A stretch of DNA of 64,000 nt from Acanthacorydalis orientalis (GCA_034766995.1 CM068315.1:41573818-41637817), one strand, 5' to 3'. Shown: positions 49,073 to 61,717, numbered from the stretch's first letter. Numbers and translations: made by a program. Notes: generated by a model not told the origin, from the sequence alone.

Positions 49073-49930
49073 ATCAAAAAATAAAATAGTAAGAAAACTC
49101 TTATTTAAATACAAGATTTTTATTAACAACACGTTTCTATATAATCTTCATTAACTTGCACTTTATTTAATGAGATTGTTAGATTCCGTCCAAGAAGAAA
49201 TGTTTCGATCTCTTCCGCAGCCATTCTTACACATATAATGACATTTTAATCAGAAAGGAGCGTTCTTATCCTAACTTTTCTTTTAGTAATTTAAAAAACT
49301 GAACTGAAAATCACTTAGTGCTAAATTGAGACTATATAGTGGTGTTCCAGAAGTTCGAAACTTAGATCTTGAATACACCGATTTGTTTTATTAGCCGTGT
49401 GAGGAATACTTTGCAAGAGTGACCGCACAAGAGACCAAAAAGTATTTTACAGGACGGAATCGAAAATTTCAAATACCATCAAAATAAGTACATGGAAGTT
49501 AAGAGAGATTTTGTAAAAAAATACCTTAATAAATATCATGTATGTAGAACATGAGTTTTTTGGAGTTTTTTATTTTTTGATTTCTATGTATATTGTGAAT
49601 TTTATCTCTTATATTATTTATATTTTGTTAGTCAAAAGATTTCGTATACGAGTATTACTTAAAAAGATGTAAACATTACAAGATACTAACGTTATTTGTT
49701 CAAATGACGAATTTCAAATCATAATTAGAAATAGTTTTAAATCCAGTTAGTTAAAAATGTACAATTATTATACAATATAAATTAGAAAACACTATATAGA
49801 TCCATATAGTTCATGATTAAAAAAATCGAATAATTTTATATCAACATCAGTTTCTTCATTATTAAAGAAAATTTAACGAACAGTGTTGATTTTTATTTCT
49901 AAAGAATTAAACGAAAAATAATTTCAGTTA
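49073..49930. other. Intergenic AT-rich DNA
   Basis: No gene recognised. Confidence 0.4.
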
Positions 49931-49934
49931 GACA

Positions 49935-50190
49935 TGTTGATTGTATAACCGAAATTCGTTACAGTCAAGTCTGTTGCATTGAAAGTGAAACACTGCAATG
50001 CACTTAATTTACTCTTAAACGCTTGACAAGACAGTTGTTTGCGAATCTCTGATTGAGACAAGCTAACGAACGTTTTTGCCAAAAGCGAATAACACCACGC
50101 CCATAAATGAGGCATCGTAATCGCTTTGGCCGGCGGCCTCGAATGAAAGAAATTGGATTTTACATTTGCAACATCGGGAGACATGTACAC
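49935..50190. other. Candidate conserved non-coding island
   Basis: Low in simple repeats with a GC-rich block (TTTGGCCGGCGGCCTCGAAT) and a CCCATAAATGAGG site of the kind bound by posterior Hox proteins. A 90-codon minus-strand frame overlaps it (49924-50196) but has no recognisable domain. Confidence 0.3.
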
Positions 50191-51075
50191 ACACACGTGT
50201 ATGTGTATAATTTTGTAGATATTTGAATATATATATATATATATATATATAGCAGGATGTGTGTATAATTAGCCAAAGATGACTGGTCAATTCGACGATG
50301 TTTTGATTTGAACTAGTTGTCAGTGTCAAATAAGTTCATGTCTAGTTTCAGCATCGCCAGTCCAACCATCGATGTATCTGTCGTGTAATGTTTTAGTCGA
50401 GTGAGTGTGATGAAAAATTCATGTAATTATTTCCGAGTCGATTCAATCATTCATTTAAAAAAAGCATCCATTCCGGTTTATTCATCTACTTAAAAATATT
50501 TCTACAAATAATTAAAAACGCCCGTACATTTCAATTCGCATTCGCTATAAATTGCAGACGTACGTTTTTCTTTCTTCACTTAAATTCCAAGAATAGGAAA
50601 TAAAGCAACAAAGCATAAATTACGTATGCATATAATAAAAAAATTAAAACGTACATGAAGCAAACTGTTAAATGTTCGGAAGAGATTCCTAGAATTCATG
50701 TGTAAAATGAGATTTTATTTATATTGTACATATTTAGGGATTCTTTTTAAAGAAGACTGTTTTCTGTATATGGTTTGTTAATTTGTAAGTCTTGTCGAGA
50801 ATTAAGAAGTGTTAAATTATTATGACTTTACACATTTCCTTATTAAAACAGTCACGTGTTTATTAGTTAATTATTCATATCATGCTCGTTAAGGTCGCAA
50901 TTTTGTTGTCTACTGTAATCAGTTTATATTTTTCAAACATCTTCAAATAGTCTGAGTTTATCATTTGTTTATCAGAGTTTGAGATTTCATTCCAATTAAA
51001 CATTCAAATATTAAGCATATAGTTTGGTAAAAATTTATTAGGATTTAACTCACATTCTCAAATTAATCAATTTCT
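50191..51075. other. Intergenic DNA
   Basis: A TA tract lies at about 50227-50251. No gene recognised. Confidence 0.35.
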
Positions 51076-51079
51076 CAAT

Positions 51080-51357
51080 CACTCATAAGGGAACTTTTCT
51101 TTCACCCCATAAACTACAATTTTTTTAATCAAAAGTGTTTAGTAAATGATTATTGATCATTTTTGATTTTATATATTTCGATGCACTCATTCTCAAAGCG
51201 CTAAGGTACAGAATAGGGTTACAATCAAAATAGATATAATTAACAATCAAAAATAATCACTGATTGACCATTTCTGATCAGAAAAAATGTCATTTTTCAG
51301 AAGAGATAATAATTGATTTGTGAAAGTGAATTTATCCACAAATCTCGAACTGTATTT
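51080..51357. mobile_element. Palindromic MITE family P, both arms
   Basis: Left arm TTTCACCCCATAAACTACAA and AATGATTATTGATCATTTTT; interior TTCTCAAAGCGCTAAGG; right arm ACCATTTCTGATCAGAAAAA, TTTGTGAAAGTGAATTTATC and ACAAATCTCGAACTG. About 280 bp. Confidence 0.7.
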
Positions 51358-51589
51358 TAACTCAAACATAAAAAAACCTTATACATTTTTACTAACAATT
51401 GTGTATTTTGGTGTCTATAAACGTATTAAAATATACAATAATCAATTATTGATATGTTTCATACAAAAATCTGTTATGAATTCATTTTTGAAACTAAAAA
51501 TGGTTAATACGATAAAAATCAGTTTTAAAAAGAGATATCTACAAAAACAACTTTAAAAATAATCACAAAAGATTAGAGGTAATGAACAC

Positions 51590-51689
51590 ACGATATTTTT
51601 TTTCATAAATGAATTTTTCACTATCTTCATAAGTAATAATTTTTTTTGATCAAAAATGTCCAGTAATTTGTTATTGAGATTATTACTAA
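51590..51689 (-). repeat. Palindromic MITE family P, left arm split by a mariner
   Basis: TTTTTTCATAAATGAATTTT and TTTTTTGATCAAAAATGTCC lead directly to the mariner at 51690. The right arm reappears at 52345-52430. Confidence 0.65.
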
Positions 51690-52263
51690 TTAGGCTGATA
51701 GTAAAATAACTGACGTTTCTGTTTTCGGAATTCTAACTTTATTTTTTTTAATCAGGACGTATTTTCGTCATGTTCATGTTAATATCATTTTAAAGTACAT
51801 TTTTCGGTCAGTATTTTGGTAACATCGACTTTGGTTTTATTATTAATTTTGCTTCAAATGAGGCTATTGAATTAAAGATGGAAAAGAAGCAAATAAGAGT
51901 AAATTTTTGTATGAGTTAGAAACAGGTTATTAAAGCAACAGAACTGATCGTAAACAAAACGATGCTTTTAATGTGGGCACTGTTAAAGAACCTAGAGTAC
52001 AATGGTGGTTCCAAAATTTCGTGGTGGGAACAAAATCCTTCAAGATGAAAAAGGTCGCAGGTGTCCTTCTTCAGTTCATGACGATCAACTGAAGGCATTA
52101 GTTAAATCAGAACCAATCACAACAATTCTAGAACTTGCACAAAAATTAGATGTAAGTCATCCAACAGTTCTGGATCACTTGAAACAGCTAGAAAAATCAA
52201 AAAACAGAAAAACGTATATGAATTTGAAGGTCATAAACCGCAATTATTTTTCTACCAACCTAA
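51690..52263 (+). mobile_element. Internally deleted mariner, 560-bp family (copy 6)
   Basis: Left TTAGGCTGATAGTAAAATAA, right TTTTCTACCAACCTAA followed by TA. The transposase start ATGGAAAAGAAGCAAATAAG is present at about 51877, followed by stops. The second helix-turn-helix is open (52002-52343 frame: ELAQKLDVSHPTVLDHLKQL), and the frame reads on through the deletion junction into the inverted repeat. Confidence 0.9.
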
Positions 52264-52344
52264 TAGATAGAGAAAACCCCGATCCAGATCTGTTTCTACC
52301 TCGATGCTTAAGGATGATAGAATCATCGTTAAAATATACATAAA

Positions 52345-52430
52345 CAATAATCAAAAATGATGAGTAATCAATTATTGAATATATTTAATCAGAAAAAAAT
52401 ATGTAGTTTGTGACTGTCACTTCTTAGGGA
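52345..52430 (+). repeat. Palindromic MITE family P, right arm
   Basis: AACAATAATCAAAAATGATG, AATCAATTATTGAATATATT and AATCAGAAAAAAATATG, the partner of the arm at 51590-51689. Confidence 0.6.
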
Positions 52431-52950
52431 TGATTATGCATGATTGTATCATAAAAAGTTATTAATAATATTATGTCTGTGTGTGGTTTTTCATAAATGG
52501 AATATTTTTTTGTATGGTTGTATATTTTTTTTAAACACTATGTGTTTTTTTCTTCATGAAGAACGAGAAATCAGTGGATAACGATTTGCCTGAAGAAATG
52601 TATTTGTATGTTATTTAAGTCTTTATTTTATAATCAATCAATTCCCTGAAGGGCAAAAATCAATTTGATATCAGTTATATAACAAGCTTTATAGAATAAA
52701 AAATAAATAAATTAATTATAATGGAATGTAAATTGATACAAATTTATTTAGTACACACAAACTTTCAATCCTATATGGTACAATACTAATTCATTTGTAT
52801 ATTTCGAATTATAAAAACGAATTATATTGCCTTTGATTATAGAACTGGTACTATAATCAAGGATAATACGAATAGTAAAAAATAATTGAGTTTAAAACAC
52901 AACATCGTCACAAATAAAAAAAAATGTGCATGCGTACACAAACGTGTGAG
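52431..52950. other. Intergenic AT-rich DNA
   Basis: No gene recognised. Confidence 0.4.
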
Positions 52951-52954
52951 GAAA

Positions 52955-53345
52955 AAAAATACACAAACCGATCGTTAAAAAAAATCGTCGCCAACGGTAA
53001 GAAATTAAAATTCACCACACAATTTAACTGTCATAACAGAGTTATTGACGTTACGTTCGTCCGTGCATATTTTAGTGGTTAGGTGTTCGAATGTATATGG
53101 GCGGCTGACGAGGAAAAAAATTTAAATGGCGCACGTGACCAGACGTCGTAAATACAACAGCCGAAGGAGTCATAGTATCTGTTTTGATACCGATCGAAAG
53201 TTAAGGACTACACACGTTTTTCATAATAACGATAATAAAAAATGCAATGTTGTGGCGTGGACGGTTCTTTTTTTCTGCATCATCCGAGATGCGTTCGTTC
53301 CTCCGTATGTATGTGTTGAAATGTATTTGATCACTCTTGTCTTTT
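52955..53345. other. Mixed-composition island
   Basis: CG-containing sequence with an E-box-like GCGCACGTGACC and a 77-codon plus-strand frame at 53126-53359 (MAHVTRRRKYNSRRSHS). The frame resembles nothing known and may be chance. Promoter-like or regulatory DNA is possible. Confidence 0.25.
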
Positions 53346-54400
53346 TTTTTCTGCGATGAATAACCTTGCTGTTAAACTTTTCTTTAAGGTAGTAATTTTA
53401 GTATTGTTTTTTTATGTGCTTCGTTTTCAGGTCAACAACTTGAGATGTGCTGTTGATAACTTTTTTATGAATCATATACTTAAATATTTGTGTATGTAGA
53501 ACCGAGTGTGATGAGACCCTAAATATGTAATTTACCCGGTCTTCATCCTACCTCTCTCTAGATCTTTACACAAATATGTAATTAAAACGAACAAAATATT
53601 CTTACTTAAAATTAATTTCCTGTGAACTGTAATTATAATAAAATGAATCATATATTTTATTGTAAGGTGTGTGCAAAATTCACGAAGTGTGACAGTAAAG
53701 TTCCTGGAATACCTTAAGAGTTCAGTGGCAGACTGACGAGACACAAACTTACAACCCATTGATCAATAGAATGTATTTGATTACTTTTACTTTTGTTCAA
53801 GCTGAGCAATTTTGCTATTAATTTTTTTTATGGTAGTTAATGTTTGAAAACTATTTTTATATACTTTTGATATTTATTTTTTTATTATTCTTTACTGACT
53901 TATTTTCTAAATGACATTCGAATTTTATAAAAAATACTGAAACACTGTGTTGGTCATTGTTTTCAAGAGAGACGATTGGTAAAAAAAAATTTATAAATTT
54001 CGGTGCCACATTTTGTACTGCTACAAAAGCTTCAGTGAAAATATCGTGCCTTTAAAATTATTTTAGAGAATTAGATTGTAATCGAATCATTTTTTTCAGC
54101 TTCATTTTGATTTTAGGAAATAAAAAAGCACAAGGAGTGGCAGATTAAATGAGTAAAGAATTTTTAAAAATACAAGAATTTATTTTTACATAAAAAAATT
54201 GAATAGAGAAAAATTGATTGTAATGTTTTCAGAAATATGTAATAATGCAAAAACTAATGATTACTTCTTATTTTATTTCGATTTCTTCTTCGTTTTTAAT
54301 AGTACGACCGTTTTATAATAATAACGAATTTAAGATGTGCACATAGAGCTACAGAGCAACATAGCAGGCAAAATAACTTTCAGTCAAAAAAACACCATTT
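53346..54400. other. Intergenic AT-rich DNA
   Basis: No gene recognised. Confidence 0.35.
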
Positions 54401-54424
54401 TTGAATCAAGAGTATAATATCTAA

Positions 54425-54659
54425 AAAGTTTTCATAGCTTTGGGATAAAGAAAAATTGATTTTCTTGGCATTTCCTACTTTGTATTTGTTAGAATCAGGT
54501 TTCAGTCGTGTGGATTATTTACTGAGCCTAACGCGGAATCACCTTAACATAATGGACAGAGGTAATCTTCGGTTGTCCCTCACAGCGATGGAATCGAATA
54601 TAAAAAAACTTGTTTTTGGTCATCAAGCGCAAAGGTCACATTGGTCGAGAAATACTTAA
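54425..54659 (+). pseudogene. hAT transposase C-terminal (dimerisation) domain fragment
   Basis: The frame reads LWDKEKLIFLAFPTLYLLES, GFSRVDYLLSLTRNHLNIM, then GNLRLSLTAMESNIKKL and a stop. This is the C-terminal region of ZBED5/SCAND3-type hAT transposases (the FPTSYLCESGFS and RN..L...DLR blocks). A stop lies just upstream, and the rest of the transposase was not found. Confidence 0.75.
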
Positions 54660-54833
54660 AGTATAAATTTTTATTTAATTATTGTATTTTGTTTAAATCA
54701 TAAAATGTATAATAAAACATGTTCTATTTACAAACAAAACATTAAAATAGCTACCTTTCTAGCAGATGGGCAGGGGGGCACAGGAAGAAAACATGGTCGG
54801 AAGGGGGTCACGTTCGGAAAAAGGTTGAGAAAA
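54660..54833 (+). mobile_element. 3' end of a hAT element
   Basis: Follows the C-terminal fragment. GGGCAGGGGGGCACAGG and GGAAGGGGGTCACGTTC precede GGAAAAAGGTTGAGAAA, the usual 3' terminal sequence of this hAT group. No 5' end was found. Confidence 0.6.
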
Positions 54834-54835
54834 AT

Positions 54836-55016
54836 TAATCCACAAGACTACTGAATTATTATTTAATTATTTTTTATTAATTTTGGTTATTAGTATTGAA
54901 TTATAATATTTAGCAATGTATAAACATTTTTTTCTGTGTTAAGCTTACACAAATGTTGAGCTGAAAAATAAACAGTATTTTTTGATTATATAGAATTTCA
55001 ATTAAGGGGTTAAACT
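54836..55016 (+). mobile_element. Solo 3' end of the piggyBac element
   Basis: Matches the last ~190 bases of the piggyBac at 28659-29255: ACTGAATTATTATTTAATTA, TTAATTTTGGTTATTAGTAT, AAGCTTACACAAATGTTGAG and AAATAAACAGTATTTTTTG. It ends GGGGTTAA after a small deletion. It lies directly beside the hAT relic. Confidence 0.7.
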
Positions 55017-55019
55017 ACC

Positions 55020-55590
55020 AGATTTGAAATGGTTATTTGAAACGTAGTCCATATTGACTGGGTTGATGAAAAAAACTTTATAAAAGCTCTCTAATTGACT
55101 GTCTAATTATAAAGTACAAATTCTCGATAAGACATATCTTGAATATAAAGAACTATGGCAAATATTTTCTCTATTTGATCTTTTTCATGCACAGAAATGA
55201 TAGCGATATCCTCTGAGATGATTTTAGTTTCGTTTCAGAGTCATGACTGCATTTCTATGATTCAACATTAGTAATAAATTAATTGAAAATATATGAATCA
55301 ATTTCTAGCATTTTTTTAGATTCTCTCTCGATGATAAAACTTTTGACCATCAGTTTACAATCCTGATTAATAAATTCTGTCACGACACTCAACGTATATA
55401 AAATTTGAGATTAATTTATATCATCTAGAGGAGATTACTTTGAAGAAGACAGAAGATTTATCTATATTATTCTTTGAAATACCAAGTTTTATAGCTCTTT
55501 GATCAAATCTTTATATATATATATAACACAGACAGACAACCTGAGACGTTGTGTTTGTATGTATAAAAAAAAGTAAACAAAAACCTCGTG
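55020..55590. other. Intergenic DNA
   Basis: No gene recognised. Confidence 0.4.
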
Positions 55591-55594
55591 ATTT

Positions 55595-56060
55595 CATTTC
55601 AAGCGTGTTTGATAAGGGGTTGACTAAATGGACGCACCATCAAAACCGGTTATTCGGTAGGATGATCGAAAATCGTTTCGTTATGAATAGCCGACAGAAA
55701 AAAAAAACGTACATACATACATACACACAAAAAAAACACGCACATACACAGAACGACGAATTGAAAAAAAATGCATCCGCCCCGAGGCGACATATCCCCG
55801 TCGTGTTCCGACGAAACGCTCCACGAATTTGCGGTCGTCGAAACGCAACGCTGATATTTTAAATGTTCTCGCAGAATCGAGTCTGGTATTTAGTTCGAAG
55901 AAATCCGTGTCAAAAACTTGAGCCCTATGTGTTTATAAACGTCGTGTTTGTTGTTGTGTTTCGTTTTCAAGTTGAAATTATGCTGATCTATCGTGCTGAT
56001 AAATCAGTAGGTAAAGAGATACAGCAGATGTTTCCTTGCAATTTATCATATTTGATTTAA
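55595..56060. other. Mixed-composition island
   Basis: Contains CG-rich blocks (GCCCCGAGGCGACATATCCC, GTCGTCGAAACGCAACG) and two adjoining short plus frames, 55551-55862 and 55863-56060, with no recognisable domain. Candidate regulatory DNA. Confidence 0.25.
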
Positions 56061-56785
56061 TGATCGTTTTATTAAAATCGTTTCGTTTGAATCGAGGATG
56101 AAAAATGAGAGTGTTCATTATTAATCGACAACAACAAGTCTTATATAATATAAATTGTATCTGCTGGTTGTTATAAAAATAAATTTCGAACTGAAAGATG
56201 CTTTAAAATAAAATTCGATATAATGTCTTACAGACAATGTCCTTCATAAAAAAAAATTAATCGATAATTATATTTTAATATAATAGATAAAAAAATCTGA
56301 TACAAATTAAATTTTTAAATTAGATTCATCGACGACGTTGCAAAAAATCAACATGTTTCTGCACAGTCATCTTCAATGTCAAATTGTATTAAAAATGATA
56401 CATTTTACGAATTTCATTTCCGACAACAATGGGTTTAATGTAAACTGACGTATTTATCGATTCGACTTAGTTCATGGATTGGAATTTTATAATAAAACAC
56501 AAAAGAACATGTATTTCGTACAATTTTCTTTACAGACAATTTTTAGATGTATTTTGCGGATCATCTTAGTCAAAGAACGATGAACTGTGTCAATAGTTAT
56601 GCTTAAAATATGATCGAAAAGTGGCACGCGTGCTAGTTGCGCACGATGGATAACCAGTCACAAGTGATGGATTGAAAATGATGATGAACTGAAGAAAATT
56701 GTTATCGGATTTTCGTCATTGATCACTTCAGAAATTTATAGTTGATTTGTGCTATTTGACAGCAATTATTTTTATAAAACTATTA
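56061..56785. other. Intergenic DNA
   Basis: No gene recognised. Confidence 0.4.
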
Positions 56786-57734
56786 TACGTGGGTCGTTGG
56801 TAAGTTTGGTAAATTTCTATGATGTGGCACCACTATTCATTTGGTAACGTCGCGGCTATCAAGTGTCACTTTCAAAACTAGTATAGGTGAAATTTTAGAC
56901 AGAAGCGACACATTGTTCACGTTTTACAGATGTTTGAAACGAACATTGTAGCAGTTGATGTAAAAATGAAAAAAACGAGTTTCTTGCAATAATTAAAAAC
57001 ATTTTTGTTTAAAAAAGTAGACGGACATCCAGATCAAAGCAGAGTTGGATGAAGTTCATAAGGACTCTGCACCAGCGTTGAAGACTTTATTTCTGGATAA
57101 ATGAGTTTAAATTGAATTCAATTAAATGGAAAAAATGAGCAGGTCTTTTCACCGTGAATGAAACATAGATCCTCGACTAGAAACCTGAATCGAAGCAGCA
57201 GTCAAAACAGTAGATAACGACTGATGAAAGTGTGACGAAGAAGGCGAAGACCGTTTGTCGGCTGGAAAGATGATGGCCACTGTTTTTTGGTATTCTTAAC
57301 GAATTATCCTGATCGATTACTTAACGAAGAGAAAATCGATAACAAGAGCCTATTATGCAACGCTATTGGACCGTTTGAGAGAAAACAGCCAAGATTGGCG
57401 CACAAAAAAATGCTTCTTCACCAGGAAAACGCATGGTCCCACAACCCGACCGTCACAATGGTAAAATTGATCGAATTGATTTCTTATCCACTCTATTCTC
57501 TGAATTTGATCCCGTGCGACTTCTACCTCTTCCCAAACTTGAAAGTTTGGCTCGGTGGGAAGAAATTCTCTTCGAATGAGGATGTCATCGCCGCCGTCAA
57601 TACGTATTTTGCAGATTCGATAGATCAAGTATATAGCCCTCAATAGAGACTATGTTGAGAAATAAAATCGATTTTATGAAAAAAAAAGAGTGTTTATCTT
57701 GATTTTTTACTATACTTATCAAACGACTCTCGTA
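56786..57734 (+). mobile_element. Irritans-type mariner, internally deleted (copy 1)
   Basis: TA on both sides. Termini TACGTGGGTCGTTGG and, as reverse complement, TACGAGAGTCGTTTG. About 950 bp, so roughly 350 bp shorter than a full element. N-terminal remains read IKAELDEVHKDSAPALKTL; the part between this and the first catalytic residue is deleted. Confidence 0.85.
57120..57650 (+). pseudogene. Irritans-type mariner transposase, broken
   Basis: The catalytic part is split between frames: FTVNET at the first catalytic position (Asp to Asn), then a frame with LLDRLREKTAKIG, then 57287-57646 with KKMLLHQENAWSH (second Asp to Glu), LIPCDFYLFPNLKVWLGGKK and EDVIAAVNTYFADS. Frameshifts and altered catalytic residues show it is dead. 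Confidence 0.85.
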
Positions 57735-57970
57735 TATTCGAGATTTACACAGAATAAATATTCAAATACGGTATTCATCTCATAAAATTAGGAATATTTA
57801 TTTTAAATACACTGTTCCCTGCATATTACAATTATAGCCCGAGAATAGTGATACAAGAATGAAATAAATCTTTGCTGTACATTAGATACTAATAAAATAA
57901 AACTCCGTGTGCTCATTACATTATCATCGAACTTTTATTTTCTTCCTTTTATAAAATTCTCAATATGACA
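57735..57970. other. Intergenic AT-rich DNA
   Basis: Nothing recognised. Confidence 0.4.
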
Positions 57971-57974
57971 CAAA

Positions 57975-58095
57975 ACAGTTCTGACACTGACTAAATTTAT
58001 TTTCACAGATGATTTATTGTTTCACTCACAACCCGAAAATAATTGTTTCAATTAAAAATGTTCAATAAATGATTATTGATCATTTCTGATTGTTG
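57975..58095 (-). repeat. Palindromic MITE family P, left arm
   Basis: TTCTGACACTGACTAAATTT, TTTCACAGATGATTTATTG, GTTTCACTCACAACCCG and AATGTTCAATAAATGATTAT follow the family's left arm closely. Confidence 0.65.
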
Positions 58096-58099
58096 AAGA

Positions 58100-59575
58100 A
58101 ATTCTCTGTCTTTAAATGAATTAATGGAGATTGTACGTCCATCTAGATATTTTTATTCATCTTATATCCGCTAATCTGTAGAAACAATTAGGGAATACTT
58201 TAAAAGACATATGTTTATATTCTAAAATTCTAGACTTAGTAAAATCTATTAGAATGACTTGCGCACAAAGCATTCAATTTGTAGTTAAACGCCGGTTTGT
58301 AGCTTATACGGACGTTCATATTATATCGGAGAATCACTTTTATAACTAGTCTTTAAGTGCATTTACAGCAGTTAATAGCTACTAACAGTTTTTTATACAT
58401 TAATGTATGGATAGAGGCGATAATATGAATATAAGGTGGTCATAACTAAGTGCTAAATATTAACTATAGTCTAATGACCAATGAGTTCAAATAATAGTAT
58501 ACGAAATTTGTTGTTTTATTTTATTATTGAACGAATATCTGTACATTGATTTTTTTTCGAATCTTTTGATGATTTTTAGAGATGAGGTGTTATATATATA
58601 AACATTTTTTACAAAGAAAGAGAGACATAACACAATCAACAAAAATACTGATCTTAATTTGTAATATTTCTCAGATTTTAAAGTTTGTGTTTTAACTGGT
58701 AATAAACAGATAATATATCATAATATTTAATGGAAGAAGATTAAAATCAAGATGTATGTGAAAACAGCATATAATTAAGTATGAAACTCCGAGGGTTCGT
58801 TGTGACGGGAACTCATATATTCCACTAATTATGTTTTTCCAGTCTATTAAATGACTTAAACACAGAACGTGTAAAATCCCTTAACCGCAACAATAAATAA
58901 AAAAAAGAACGATAAAAACTGAACCGTGTGAGTAAAAACGTAGTCCGGATGAAAGTCATATCACACAATAGCCAGAAGGATATAGTCACATATCAACTAT
59001 AAAAGCATATAAGTATATAACCTCAAGTACACCGAACGAATTATCGTAAAAATGTGGTTATCTTTCCGTTTCTTTTATTCATGACGAAAGGTCGTTTCCG
59101 TCAAAAAGTGAATTTTACAGAGAACAATACCCCCGCTACAGTATTTATGATAATTGCGTCAAAGGCCGACACATCTATGAGCATTGAACTTCTACTTTTA
59201 CATAATATGCCGTTTCGCGAATCTATGTGCTCTTGTAATATTGTTCGTAGTCGTATGTAGATGTATTACAAACGTACGATCGTTCACTCGTCCCCACGTA
59301 CATATGTGTGTTTGTGTACAATGAACTATGGGAAAATAATACAATGATACAATAAAAAATTGTTATGAAGCGTTTTATGGATCGAAACTCAGACACTGTG
59401 ACGGATTTAATGGAATTCATATGAGTATGCAGATATAAAAAATATGTATACACATACACACATTCTACATATCAAAATATTTTTTATTGTTTTCGAAATG
59501 AAATTAAGTTGAGTGTTTTTACATGATGAAGTATGATTTACTATCAATGTTTTGAAAAAATGAGATACAAATGAA
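58100..59575. other. Intergenic DNA with a late mixed-composition island
   Basis: No gene recognised. About 58940-59310 has more CG-containing sequence and could be regulatory. Confidence 0.3.
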
Positions 59576-59577
59576 AT

Positions 59578-60224
59578 AAAAATGGAAAAAAAACAAGCAG
59601 GATTTTTTTCGTTGATTCGTCACCATGGATGAAACATGTATCCACCACTACACATCTGAGTCGAAGTAGTAGTCAAAATAGTGAACAACGACTGGCGAAA
59701 GTGAACCGAAAAAGGCGACGACCGTTTTGTCGGCTGGGAAGGTGATGGCCACTGTTTTTTGGGATTCTCAAGAAATCATCCTGATCGAATACTTAACAAA
59801 GGGAAAACGGTAACAGGAGCCTATTATGCAACGCTATTGACCGTTTGAAAGAAGAACTGAAACAAAAACGGTCAAGATTGGCGCACAAAAAAGTGCTCTT
59901 TCACCAGGACAAGGAGCCGTGTCACAAATCGATCGCCACAATGGAAAAATTGCACAATTTATGCTTCTAATAGATCCTCATCCACCCTATTCTCCGAACT
60001 TGAGCCCGTGCGACGTCTTCCTCTTCCCAAACTTGAAAACTTGGCTCGATGAGAAGAAATTCTCATTGAATAAGGATGTCATTATCACCGTCAATGTATA
60101 TTTCGCAGACTCACTGGACCAAGTGTATAACCCACAATTGAGACTATGTCGAGAAATAAAATCATTTTTTTTCACAAAACAGTATTTAACTTGCTTTTTA
60201 CCATACTTATCAAACAGCCCACGT
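59578..60224 (+). mobile_element. Irritans-type mariner, 5' truncated (copy 2)
   Basis: Begins where copy 1 has its ATGGAAAAA block and ends TTATCAAACAGCCCACGTA followed by TA, matching copy 1's terminal repeat. No left inverted repeat was found. Confidence 0.8.
59580..60180 (+). pseudogene. Irritans-type mariner transposase fragment
   Basis: Frames show VTMDETCIHHYTSES (first catalytic Asp kept), TVTGAYYATLL, FHQDKEPCHKSIATMEKL (second Asp kept), then, shifted, LSPCDVFLFPNLKTWLDEKK (third Asp) and YFADSLDQVYNPQL. Frameshifts break it. Together with copy 1 this defines one local family. Confidence 0.82.
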
Positions 60225-60229
60225 ATAAC

Positions 60230-60930
60230 AGAATAAAAAAATTAGACTGGAACACAAACATGTATAAAAATGATATTAACAGATTTTACTAGTTTTCATT
60301 TTTTTTTTATAAATTTGAAAGATCTAAATTTAATAGTTACTTTGTGAGAATCTTTGAAGCAACATGTGAGTTTTTTTTCTAATACTTAATTCGACTTTCA
60401 TTATTTTTAGTAAAATTTAAACTCAGATATTTTACACTATGTTTAAAATCTTTCGGTTGAAAATCGAAACCAGTCATAGAAAAAACGAGCTCAGACGCGG
60501 CACTCAGGGTTCACATCCAGCAACTATGGATAACAGGTATATACGAAGAAACACAAGATCTAAATTCAATTTTTATTCGTCTTTTTAGTATGTTATTTCT
60601 TAACAATGATATCTTGTCCAGCAGCTACAAATATTAAACAGACGATGCACTAAAAATAAAATTAGTTACATGGAAAAAAACACAATATCATCATATAAAA
60701 CACTTTTAAGAAGTAATTATAATTTGTATAATAAATATAATAAAAACATTTCGATTTGATGTTTTTGACCATCATAACGCATGCAATGTCTTTAAAGCAC
60801 GTTGTTTTTACGTCGACCTTGTTGATTTTATAGTAAAACGGAATAGTTCATCCAGTTAGGTCTTACATATGGTAATTAAAATGATTTGTTATGGCCTTCG
60901 TATATTAAATTGCATGCGTGTAATTATACA
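60230..60930. other. Intergenic AT-rich DNA
   Basis: No gene recognised. At 60468-60530, CGAAACCAGTCATAGAAAAA has loose similarity to a family R arm. Confidence 0.3.
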
Positions 60931-60934
60931 CATG

Positions 60935-60957
60935 TATATACACACATACACACACAT

Positions 60958-61002
<45 letters not shown>
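60935..61002. repeat. (CA)n(TA)n compound microsatellite
   Basis: CACATA-type repeats followed by about 17 TA units. Confidence 0.9.
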
Positions 61003-61003
<1 letters not shown>

Positions 61004-61717
61004 TCATAAACTTTTTAAAAAATGTAGATCCAACTGACAATGATGGTATTTATTAAGTTAAAAATTATGAAAGTTTATTTTAATATATTTTGATTTTAAC
61101 TTTGATTGACATTCAAATTGAACGAGACGTAAATATTGTTTAAATTATGTAGCAAAAACGAAATAAACGTTGATAATGTAATATTTTTTTTAATCATGGT
61201 GTATAATAAAGTTGCTAGTTTTTTCCAAAACTGTTGAAATCTTCAGAGAGGTTTTAAATAAATTATCCGTCTTTCTATATTTGTTTTGCATTTTTTTTTT
61301 TATAAAAAAAACTTCCTTTTTCAAGATATAAATTTAATACTAAATATTTATGTATAGGACATGCTGGCGTCTTTATTTTTCTACATTTTTGTCTATATTT
61401 CACATCTATAGGTAGAAAACTTATTCTTTAATTTGGTATCCTTGCCATTCAATATTATGATGTTCATACTTTAGCCATTTGTTCAAGAAATTATAATAAG
61501 TCTTAAATCTTATTTCAGAAAAAGTTGAGTATTAAAAGAGTTAGTACTGAAGACAAAGAAAGAATATAAATATTTTTTTATTTAAAGCAATTGAAATGAT
61601 TTCAAGTATAAAAAAATGAACGGTCAAGATACAATTTCTAATTAATTTAGACACTCTGTGACTGTTTCTGTGAACAAATTAGAGAGAGGTAAGTTTGTAT
61701 TATTGAGTAAAATATAG

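Noticed and set aside
53126..53359. 77-codon basic plus-strand frame as a small gene
   Set aside because: No splice signals, conserved motif or neighbouring support; ends in a hydrophobic run typical of T-rich DNA.
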